From Saccoglossus kowalevskii (taxonomy: Eukaryota > Hemichordata > Enteropneusta > Harrimaniidae), in assembly GCF_000003605.2 (NCBI RefSeq), contig NW_003151254.1, forward strand, positions 562,050 through 584,338: a stretch of 22,289 nt of DNA, written 5' to 3'. This document shows, one piece after another, positions 10,618 through 20,100 of this stretch. Positions within the stretch are counted from its first letter, which is position 1, and every line of letters begins with the position of its first letter. Under the pieces are notes generated by a model that was not told the origin of the DNA, did not search any database, and worked only from the letters and a program-made list of their open reading frames with translations. Position numbers and translations under genes: made by a program.

Positions 10618-10658
10618 ACGGAGTCCACCAAAGATGTATTCCTTGACGCTTTCGAAAG
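10618..10658 (+). other. Candidate 41-nt 5' UTR exon
   Basis: A T-rich acceptor (CTTGTTTTTTTAG ending at 10617) and a near-ideal donor (CGAAAG followed by GTAAGG, from 10659) bracket 41 nt. Spliced to the acceptor at 12742 it would form part of the leader of sulfotransferase gene 2, with a short ORF from the ATG at about 10634 that stops before the main start. Chance pairing of splice signals is possible. Confidence 0.25.
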
Positions 10659-12742
10659 GTAAGGTGAGATCTATAGCTTATGTATTTAACGAGGCGGCGT
10701 TAAACATTACATTGACACGTAATATGACACGTACCACGTTTGATTGAAGAGGAACAATCCGTCTTGATATATGACGTAATAAATAAAATTAGTATATTCA
10801 TCATTTCTAGTTGGGAATTATTTTAAACAAAATCTCTAATTCTAAAAATCACTTTCAAAACCTCTCCATAGAAATAAGTCCGTATTCTGCGATAACTGTG
10901 TTTAAATCTGTTTAATCTAAAAATCAGGAACTAGCTGAGTTAGACACGATCCATGAATACAAGTACCTTGTTAGAATGTCATTATATGAAAAAAAGAAAT
11001 TTTTATCATAAAGTGAAATTTCAAGCGGTACTGCGTTTCGAGTAATTTTTAAAAAATCTCTTTTTTATTCGAGTGTGTGTCGTCATTTCGAATATGTTAA
11101 CAGGCAGGTATTTGTATGTTCGGTACGCACACACATTAAACTACTGCAACCAGAAAAACAAAATTACAGCATTGCTATCTAAATAGCACTGGGTATTACA
11201 TGTATGGCGCATATGGTCTTAATGGAAGCATTTCGTATTTACATACGTCATTCGGGTACTGACGTACGTAGTGGCGGCATGTCGCGGCAGTGGCCTTACA
11301 CTGATGTGCTAATTAGTACACCGAATTACAATTAAATAGCAAATCAAGTCTGTGGCATATAGAGAGAGGGACAGCGAACGAAATAACCCACTCTGTCCAC
11401 GTCACATATCCCGGACGCTACACTTAAGAGCCGATGACACGCGTGGTAGCGATGTATGCCGTGTATGTCCTTGGCGGTGGCAGCAACAGCCGTGCCCGTC
11501 ACCAATTATTCAAAACGCCCACATTTACGTTAGTAAAGGGAATAAATTAGGTTTTTTAAAAAATTATCTTTTGGCCTTGCAATTCATCATTACTATCATC
11601 ATGGGGTTATCCACGGTTTCTATGGGCCATATAAGTGCATGCAATCGATGTATGACACAATTGAAATAATTTAACGACGGAATGTGATGGGGATATTATG
11701 AAAATTGTCCGCGAAAGGCGCGATAATTTTTGTATAATGATTAACTACTCCTCCCTTTCAGTGCCGTACAGATATTTGCATGAATTAGCATACCATTCGT
11801 CTCACGATCCACCCCACAATACATTGGATGTGGTACTCCCACAGCTGGCGCATGAACAACAACAATGAAATGACATGTCTGTCAGATTTAACACAGGTGA
11901 CGGCGATTGTAATATTAAATCAGTTTTTAGTTTGACACATCATCGAATGACTACGATGGGAAAAGTAAAAAAACTGTCGTCGCCATTTTGAATGAGTTTA
12001 TTCCCATATACTTCGCAATATATGGTATCCTCCATCCATCTCGTTCGTACTGTTACTACATTTTGACGGGTAAGAGTGTTTATATTACAGTGATCCCCTC
12101 ACTTCTTATTTTCATTTGAAGTTAAGTAGAATTGCCGTTAGTGTGTAGCGAACATTTTAAATAGTTTGAACCAATTTTACGTACTACAGTATTGATTGAC
12201 AGCATGTACAACCCTGCTTACATGATTCTATGTGGGAAGTTATCCTGACGATCCCGCCGTATGATCGTAACCGTCCAGGTACTGCATTGTGTGCATATAC
12301 GGGGGGAGGGGGGGGGACTGACATAAGATTTTGTAAATTTATATCAATTGAGCAATGTAGATGCTAAATAAATCGCGAGAATGATCGCGCGCTGCGGACA
12401 AAACGGCGCATGGGGTCAATGCGGCAGCGTCTAATAGTATAGTAGTAGTATAATGTTTGGGAAAAAAGTATTTTATTAGCCAATATTTGTCATAATTACA
12501 TATAAATTTAAACCCCTACTACTATGCGTCCAACTAGACCGTATTTCATTTAATATTCACTGTGTTTCGTGGCAATTTGACAGCAGTGACACAGCGGCAT
12601 GTTACGTGACCTTGTTTACGTTACTGATTATATATCTCCTAAAAAAAATAAGTAATAAAAACTAACGGATTCCACCTTTGAGGCATCAAGTAGTAACAAC
12701 AAAAATGGTTATACTGAAATTATTTATTTGTGTCTGTTCCAG
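10659..12742. other. Probable 5' intron or upstream region of sulfotransferase gene 2
   Basis: No recognised gene. A more GC-rich patch at about 11350-11520 gives a 105-codon ORF without any domain. A run of G6-A-G9 lies at 12301-12316 and a CpG-rich patch at about 12373-12432. The region ends at the splice acceptor before gene 2. Confidence 0.35.
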
Positions 12743-12743
12743 G
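12741..12743 (+). other. 3' splice site upstream of sulfotransferase gene 2
   Basis: TTTGTGTCTGTTCCAG ends at 12742, a strong pyrimidine tract and acceptor, followed by GGACTGAG. The exon would start at 12743, 41 nt before the ATG at 12784, mirroring gene 1. Confidence 0.6.
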
Positions 12744-12773
12744 GACTGAGAGCGGTTCTCATCATAAGCTTTG

Positions 12774-12806
12774 ATGACATATAATGGTGTACGATATAGA
12801 CAGTGA
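12774..12806 (+). promoter_or_regulatory. Upstream ORF overlapping the start of gene 2
   Basis: An ATG at 12774 opens an 11-codon frame ending in TGA at 12804-12806, overlapping the ATG at 12784 in another frame. A ribosome using it would skip the first start and could only then reach the in-frame ATG at 12835. Confidence 0.4.
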
Positions 12807-13851
12807 CAGATATAATTACCACCACAATTCCAAAATGCCGAGGCTAAGACGAATATTTCTTTCACCGAGTAGATTTCTATTAACAGTAGCCACGATATCA
12901 GCGTTCGGGTTTTATTTATATACTTCTAATTTGACTGCAAACTCGAGATTTGTCGACAATGGAGTTCTTGACAGGCGCCTCGAGAAATTCGTAGCTGATG
13001 ACAACACCGGGGATAGCATGGACTTTAAACCGGAAACCGGGCTGCCATTGGACTTGAACTACACGAGAAATATCAGCAAACTGATTTTCAACAGAGTTGG
13101 AAAATGCGGTAGTCGCAGTATGGTCCATACCATCGATATTTTAGCCAGGAAGAATAATTTTCCTAATATGAAAAGCCAAGTGTTCACACAGAAGCGGTTG
13201 AACGAACAGGAACAAGCCGAATTTGTGGCTGAGGTGGACGTACTCGACCCACCGTACATCTACAATCGCCATATCGATTACGTCGACTTTTCAAGATTTG
13301 GTTCCGAACAGCCTTACGGGATCAATTTAATCCGTGATCCTTTAGATAGAACTATTTCCTTCTATTATTATACACGGTTCGGCGATGCTACCTATCAGCG
13401 AGAAGCCGGTGCCACCATGAAAGATCTCAACCAAACGTTCGATGAGTGTGTCCTGTTTGATAAAGAAGAGTGTAGTACCAACAACACGTTTCGAATCATA
13501 CCGTACTTCTGTGGACAAGACGACATGTGCCGAGTGCCATCCAGGTGGGCGTTGGAGACGGCAATCCGCCACGTTGTCAAGGACTACGTCTTCGTAGGTA
13601 TACTGGAAGATTTTGAAAACACTCTGCGTATTTTGGAGATCATTATGCCGCAGTTCTTTGGTGGAGCCAGCGAAGCCTACTCGACCATTGTCACCAAGGG
13701 TGATGTCCAATCATTCAAGTCCGTGTCCAGAAAAGAACCAGCCGAAGTGGCCACTACCATCATGAAACAACGCATGGCCTATGAATACGAGTTCTACGAT
13801 TTTGTTAAACGGCGAATGGAACTGATTAAGAAACAATTACACTTAACTTAA
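12784..13851 (+). CDS. UST: Uronyl 2-sulfotransferase-like protein, gene 2 (single coding exon)
   Basis: The 355-residue paralogue of the upstream gene, with the same expected role: PAPS-dependent 2-O-sulfation of uronic acid residues in the Golgi lumen. Residues about 29-46 form the signal anchor. F102-NRVGKCGSRS-112 is the 5'-phosphosulfate loop. H163 in NRHIDYVDF is the likely catalytic base. R184-D185-P186 and S192 are the 3'-phosphate site. C222, C230, C243 and C249 (YFCGQDDMC), RWALETA and IIMPQFF are conserved with gene 1. Sequons lie at N92, N96, N216 and N233. The start at 12784 follows an in-frame TGA (12775-12777) and has A at -3 and G at +4. The Met18 codon at 12835 aligns with Met13 of gene 1 and is an alternative start. 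Coding GC looks higher than in gene 1. No intron interrupts the frame. Substrate (dermatan, chondroitin or heparan chains) cannot be read from sequence. Confidence 0.92.
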   Translation: MVYDIDSDRYNYHHNSKMPRLRRIFLSPSRFLLTVATISAFGFYLYTSNLTANSRFVDNGVLDRRLEKFVADDNTGDSMDFKPETGLPLDLNYTRNISKLIFNRVGKCGSRSMVHTIDILARKNNFPNMKSQVFTQKRLNEQEQAEFVAEVDVLDPPYIYNRHIDYVDFSRFGSEQPYGINLIRDPLDRTISFYYYTRFGDATYQREAGATMKDLNQTFDECVLFDKEECSTNNTFRIIPYFCGQDDMCRVPSRWALETAIRHVVKDYVFVGILEDFENTLRILEIIMPQFFGGASEAYSTIVTKGDVQSFKSVSRKEPAEVATTIMKQRMAYEYEFYDFVKRRMELIKKQLHLT

Positions 13852-16200
13852 TTAAATTGGAGGGGGAAGGGATAGTGTGTCTATGAGTTTGAACTTGAAT
13901 AATACAACAGTTGTAAAGCACATACTCAAAGAAAATTTTTGTTGCTTTTTAGTACACCATCAAAGCAGTTCCGTTTTACTTTGCAAAGGTGATTAGTGAG
14001 GGTAGCCTTCTCCATACGCGTCATTAATCCCCATACGCGTCATTAGACCCGGTAACCATAGCACCCCTTGTCATCGTAACACGGCTGAATTCGTTCACTG
14101 TAATCTCGCTATTTCTAAACCCCCCCCCCAAGTGTAGCTTTTTTTATCGATATAATTTAAAACTGTTCGACGTCGTTTAAATTACATTTTGAAATACATG
14201 CTATTATACAATTTCCGTACATGTTTTGATTATTTACTTCCAAGATTACGTACAGTGCTCCCGCAGTCAAGGGTTTCACAAATTTTCCATGTAGTCAGTA
14301 GCCAGAGTACAAATTCGTGATATGTGTTATACTCCTATGTAGCCACGTGTACATATACAATATCTAGTATTATTTACAAATTCCATAGGAAAAAAATTGA
14401 TCTCCACCAAATTATTTTATAAAGCCATACATCGAACGAACATGCAGCGTGTTGGCTGCCGTATAAGTTTCTGAAAGGTCATTAAAAGAGCCACGTGGTT
14501 TTGTGAATCACGGGTTGGATCACATACTACTAGTTGCCGTGATGGTCTTTTAGACGATACCCGTGATTGGACGACAAGTATTGCGTAATCTAAATCTACT
14601 CAAATATTGTAAAAAAAAACTTACGTATTGTCATTTAAAAACGATGTCAATACATCGTCAGATATATGTTGGCAGTTTTAATTTCCACCATGTTTTACGT
14701 ATCACTCTTCACCATGTCATTCGAAAGGGTTAGCTGGATTGTGTCCGTCGTGTTGTCACAACGACTTCAAACCTCGGCGTCATGACGATCTACAGCAGAC
14801 ACCATAGAGGTCAAAGTTGAACGATGACGTCACGATGGTAAAATTAATATTTTAGTGTTTGATTTTTATTATGACTGTATTTGTTAGTATTGTAAGTGTT
14901 TCCGGCCAAGAAGCGAACAAAAAATGTACAACTGATATGTAAGACCCAACCACGGCTGTGCTTTTGTGAGGCTTGCTCCTCTACTTCTACATTGTCCGCA
15001 TTTTCCGCTTGGCTATGGGTTTATTAAATAAATGCCTGATAACAATAGAATTAATTTTCGTGTACTTGATTTAAATCGCGACCTTGTTAAACGCAGCACG
15101 AGTCGCTTATCACCTCGGCCGTTCTCGAAGTATACACATTAAATGGGTAATATTTTATTTTATCAATGACACAAATTTGGAATGTTAATCAATATTGTAC
15201 ATCTTCTGACACCTGTTGCCAATTTCACAATGTGCTTCAACTGTGACGTCACGAGACAGCTGGTTTAATGAATGACAGTGTTCTGCATGATAGAATCGCG
15301 ATTGTTCAATGGGCTTTTAGATGGTGTTAACTTCTACACAGCATTAGCTATAGGATGAATGTATGCGTGTGTACATATACTAGCATTCGTCAATCTAAAA
15401 ACACAAAATCACGATTGTGAATAATTGTGGTGTGGTGTGATTTGATGGGGATAAAATTACTTTTTGTGTGGAAAAAAAACCCAATTATATGAGTTTATCA
15501 GAACACATATTTTTTCGATTTTTACTCACACTTTTAGCTTTTTTACCGTCCAGGAACATCAATACGTTAATTATCTCTATATTCAGAGCGACGAAAACGT
15601 ACAACGTTATTCATGTAGCACGAAAACGTACAGTTTATCCTGTTTTTTTAGCAGATCATATTCCCACCTGAATAAAATATGCTTCTACATTCTTACACAT
15701 CCGCCAACAACGCAGAGAAGAGCGCCCTCACATGATGGCAATTAGCTTTCTAGCGGGTGCTCGTGATCTTGCTACACTACACAGATGAGAATACATGTGG
15801 TAAATTCAGTTGTGGATTGAAGTTTAATAACGCTGTTTCTATTCAAATCATCTTGTGTGTGCAGATTTGATTAATGTGATTCGTTTTGATGTGTTTTTTA
15901 AGAAATATCTGTGGTAAGCAGCGTGATAATCAGCGCTCTGAAATGACATGATATGATATGATTCGAGTGATATAATGTGATGGCCATGTGATATGGTGTG
16001 ATATCATTTGATACAATATCATGCCCGATGTGTGATATAATTTGCGTAATTTGATGTAATGTTATATGGTGTCAGTGTTTTAAAATTGTGCACCAGACAC
16101 TAGAGTGGGTAACTTTCAAATTACCGACCCTGTCAGTAAGTTATCTGCTTTATCAGTCTGTCACACGCAACGTAATATTACCGTAATTGGTATAGTACAG
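13852..16200. other. 3' flank of sulfotransferase gene 2
   Basis: No further gene is seen. The first canonical AATAAA noted is at 15027-15032, which would give a long 3' UTR; ATTAAA occurs just after the stop. A 15-bp motif (CCATACGCGTCATTA) is repeated with period 19 at 14012 and 14031, a C10 run lies at 14120-14129, and perfect CRE palindromes (TGACGTCA) occur at 14825-14832 and 15244-15251. Short ORFs near 15464-15745 look random. Confidence 0.4.
15944..16073. repeat. Degenerate GATAT-rich repeat
   Basis: An irregular series of TGATATGA / TGATATAATG-like units with drifting spacing. It is not a clean microsatellite and has no coding frame. Confidence 0.6.
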
Positions 16201-16259
16201 GTGTGATGGTTCAAATACCAAAATGACAACAGTAACATAAAGACTTCCCTGGCGGCGAT

Positions 16260-16636
16260 GATAAAATACGAACACGGAGCCAACAGATGAGGTTTCAACT
16301 GGTACTGGTATTATTATACTCTGCAAACATCAAGTACAATAACGCGGTAAAACTCCAAACCTCCAATAACTAGATACTTAAACTCCAACACAATTCAACG
16401 AGATCTCCGATCTGAACTCAGTGCTGAACAACTCCCCTATATATACCTCCACTGTCTATAAATAGACCATTACATCAGCATACATAATGAGTCTGGCACT
16501 TACTACAAATTTCTAGAATGTTCCATTACCTTCTATTGCCTCCCACAGTGTTCTATCACCTATTCAACCAGTTTCTAAAAAAAATCTAGAATATTCCACC
16601 CAGACACAGTATGGTTCTAGAACATTCTCAGTGACA
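16260..16636 (-). mobile_element. LTR-like element with heat-shock-type promoter
   Basis: Read on the minus strand it begins TGTCACTGAGAATGTTCTAG and carries heat-shock elements, then a TATATATA box (+ strand 16438-16446), then GGGGAGTTGTTCAGCACTGA, a TCAG-type initiator, and about 170 bp that could be R-U5. This order resembles a retrotransposon LTR. No internal region or second LTR was seen, so it would be solo. A 7-bp direct repeat ACACGGA (16272-16278 and 16634-16640) is close to the ends but does not frame a clean TG...CA element, so boundaries are uncertain. It may instead be a minus-strand promoter. Confidence 0.45.
16511..16627 (-). promoter_or_regulatory. Three heat-shock elements
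   Basis: Alternating TTC/GAA pentamer units occur at 16511-16523 (TTCTAGAATGTTC, perfect three-unit), 16584-16596 (ATCTAGAATATTC, one mismatch) and 16615-16627 (TTCTAGAACATTC, perfect). All lie upstream of the minus-strand TATA box at 16438-16446. HSF binding is the established reading of this pattern; activity here is inferred. Confidence 0.55.
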
Positions 16637-16732
16637 CGGAAGTGGTAAATAAGTCGTATGCGACACAGTCTTAAAGATCACTCCCAAATACCTCCGCTCC
16701 TATTTACATTTATAAACATATTATTTTATTTG

Positions 16733-16739
16733 CCGGAAG
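16733..16739 (+). promoter_or_regulatory. ETS-type site upstream of the phosphatase gene
   Basis: CCGGAAG, the core of ETS/GABP sites, lies about 330 bp before the first ATG. Together with a YY1-like ATCATGGCGGCTT at 17087-17099 around a start codon, it fits a TATA-less housekeeping promoter. No clear TATA box is near the start. Confidence 0.25.
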
Positions 16740-17062
16740 GAGATAACGGTCTGCAGATTCTGGTCAGGTGCAGCACGAATTTATTTAGTAAATTAGTAAA
16801 TTTACAGAATTATTCATTAAAATTACAGCAATATGGGTAAATCAAATTTCACATTTCAAATTAATTTGTGCTTTATTTCACAATCTTTATATCCGGGAAG
16901 AACAGCCTATTTATCCAATAAGTATCGATTTTTCATCAATTAGTTTTTCACATAACGTATGTCCTACATATACACATCAAGTGAGAGTGGATATTCAAGG
17001 AAAGAAGGTGTTTTTTATTGACCTATCATCGCCTATGTTGGAAAAAACAAAGTAATTAATTT

Positions 17063-17171
17063 ATGCTACGAATGATGGCGCTTTCCATCATGGCGGCTTG
17101 TGCTGAACTGAATTCTGAATGTATCGAAGAATTTCTATCGTCATTTAACACTGTCTTAGTAGACTGTGACG
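17063..17171 (+). CDS. PGP: Phosphatase exon 1 (motif I, start codon)
   Basis: It encodes the N-terminus through VLVDCD and ends in phase 1 (first base of the Gly codon) at donor GTGGGT. The alternative donor GTAAAT four bases on would break the reading of DCDGVLW. Confidence 0.82.
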
Positions 17172-20100
17172 GTGGGTAAATGTTGGAAACGGTGCTATGA
17201 GCATATATATCTTGGTTCTAAACTGAGTAGGGTAATTTGAATGAGACCATAATATCCATCTTTCCCAGGGTTACACAATATGTTGTGGTTCAGGGACATA
17301 ACATGTAGCGCGCGGGGGGGGGGGTATTATGGAGCGTACGTGGTATAATTTTTTTTTTAGCCTTACTTTGCTATAATGTATTTTTCATTTGTAAAGTTTG
17401 TAGCGAGCAGCAGTACTTGTTTGCAGCTAATGCGAAAACAGCGTTCCACACGCAAAATAATGAGACTGGCATATATACTAGTATATCTTGGTGTTACACG
17501 TTCCATGCAAACTTCCATGCCATGTATGACCCATGTAAAATATATACATGAGCTGCACGATGTTTTACTGCAGAAACAGAAATATTCACTGGGATAAATT
17601 TTACAGGAGTGCAGGGTGGTACACAATGATATTCACTATTTTTTTTTTTAAATTTGTTGGTTTATAAAATATTCAATAAATTTAAATTTTAACTCATTTA
17701 CCTATGACTAAGTGAAAATAATACCCAGCGAATAGTTAAGTCTTTAAGGTAAAGGTACTCAATAGTAAAAATAATGTAATCTTGTTATCTTTTCATATGT
17801 TACATTTAATTTCATGTCACATGGATGGAGAAAACTAAATGAAAATTAGTGGTCACAGTGGCGGATCTAGAGGGGAATACTTGGGGTCCGATGATTAGTC
17901 AGGCAATTTTGAAGTTTGAACCCTCCATCAAAATAAAATAATTCTGTATCCGCCTCTGGGTCACCATACTTTGTTTACAGAAAATCGATGTACAATGTGG
18001 AATAAAAATAGCATATTTTGTCTGTTTTAGTACATTTTACTATTGTTTCCTACAGCAGAGATATATATCACGATCTCAAATTTTTTTTCGATGACATGGG
18101 GTGAAAATATAATATATCTCGGTACAGTGTCTAACAATGTACTTGTTCAATTCTAGAAGTATCAAGAAAATTACATTACCGGTATTTTTAATGGGTTTTG
18201 TGGCATATTATTTCACAGTTTTTCCCAAAAAACAGATTGACAGCGAGTTAAAATTATAACACAAAATATCGTCATTGTCATATGTACAAATGTTGAAAAC
18301 ACATGAGTAGCATTTTATCTTAACAGAACAATTTATGTTCATGTAGGTGTTCTGTGGTGTGGGGAAGACAATATCATTGAGGGGTCACGCGATACACTTG
18401 TGAAACTTAGGATGTTGGTAGGTAAACCATGAAGGATAAGTAGATTTGAAAAATGAGATATACAATAAAATTTATTATTTGTTATATTATTTCAAGTTAG
18501 TTTTCTATTAGTATTATCAACTTCTAATCTCTGGATCAGATTGATTTCACATTGTGTATTCCAAAGAGCAAAGATGTATTTATTATTTTGCTAGGGGAAA
18601 AGAGTGATATATTTCTCCAACAACAGTACTAAATCAAGATCACAGTACCAGCAAAAACTACACAGATTAGGATTTGAAGCAGAACTGGTAAGGAAACTGC
18701 TCACTTCGTTTGCAATAACAGTAAAAATTCTCACAACTGCACATTGGCAAAATAAAAACAATAACATTTTATATTTTTAGTCGCTCTTTGAACATAGTCA
18801 GTAATAAAGACTTGGAAATTGTTACACATTTTATATGTGCATCTGATATAATTCCTTTGACTTCCTTTAATCGATTTTGTTGAAACTTAGTGTTTCAAAT
18901 TTGTTTCCAAATGACTAACTGGAAATCATTGTGTTTATTTTTGTTAGTCTATATGCATTTCTCTGATCAAGAAGCGAACCAAATCATTATAATTATCATT
19001 TAATGTACTAATAATTTGTTATAATGCAAACCGTAAAGTGTCAGTGCTTTTTGTACAATCACATTGCGACTTATTTATCAAATAATTATCTACTTTGTTT
19101 CTATCATTAAATTTAGAATGAAATCATTTGTGCAACATCAGTATGTTGTCAGTACATAAAAGATACCCTGAATATTGATGAGAATGTGTACCTAGTCGGT
19201 TCTTCCGGTTTCATTGAGGAACTAGATCGCCATGGTATTAAGCATTTTGGATCAGGAGTGAGTATAACTAATTTGGTAATTTGCATGACCCTGGTACTTA
19301 CATAACACCGTGTAAGGTCTGTTGTCAGTTGTTTCACATCATGGATTATTTTGATTCTTAATACCAGCTTGACAAATTTCACGACAAGTTCGGTGTTTTG
19401 TTTTTGTTCGCATGCCCAGTATTTTCTTAACTGAGTCACCGTAATGCAAGTGCACAACAACTTTCGTGTCACATAACCGCATAACTGCCTTCGTCATTCA
19501 AAACAATTTTAAATTTTCATGTACTGTAAAAGGAGTAATTATTCACTGAGTTTTAATTTCGCTTATTTTGCTGACTGGAAAATATGCTAAATTAAAACCC
19601 TGTGAATATGTAAAATTTAGCATAGAACACATTATTTAAATGATAAAACCTTGAATTTAAAACCCACTGAATATGCCTGAAATGGTAAATCAGCGAAATT
19701 TAAACAGTGAAAATTAGTCATTCTACAGTATTTAATGCCAGTTTAATTTAGAATTGCATGTTCTGGTTGTACATGTTATGCAAAGAAAGATTCTTACAAA
19801 AAAAATACCTTAATAATATTAAACAGCTCCAAATTTCACTACTTGACTGCCGTGCACTGAACTCTGTACGATGACATAAAAGTGTGAATGATATGTCGAT
19901 AGAATCCAATTTGTAGTTAGCAGTCACATGACGAACTGTCCAGTTTTCTATAGGGGCTCTGTTTTGCATGTTCATTTGGGCAAACTCAAAAGGAGTTGCT
20001 CGAGATCGCCACAAGTCACACTCTCAGGAAATCCTTTATTAAAATCATCAAATACGTCGCCTTTGTCATATATTACAGGAAGACCCTGTTGAGGGAAATT

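Noticed and set aside
11352-11669. 105-codon + strand ORF in a GC-richer patch
   Set aside because: No recognisable domain, mixed low-quality composition and no supporting splice or promoter context.
12091-12130. Second pogo-like end (TTACAGTGATCCCCTCACTTC)
   Set aside because: It resembles the end at 8737 but no matching inverted partner was found nearby.
8219-12806. N-terminal extension of sulfotransferase gene 2 by splicing upstream ATG exons (7666, 8219, 10634) to 12743
   Set aside because: Each such splice runs into a stop before or at the main ATG, so these could only be leader ORFs.
13342-13710. 122-codon minus-strand ORF
   Set aside because: It is antisense to the catalytic domain of sulfotransferase gene 2 and has no domain of its own.
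15944-16073. Possible CRISPR-like or regular repeat array
   Set aside because: Units and spacing are irregular, no distinct spacers exist, and the host is a eukaryote.
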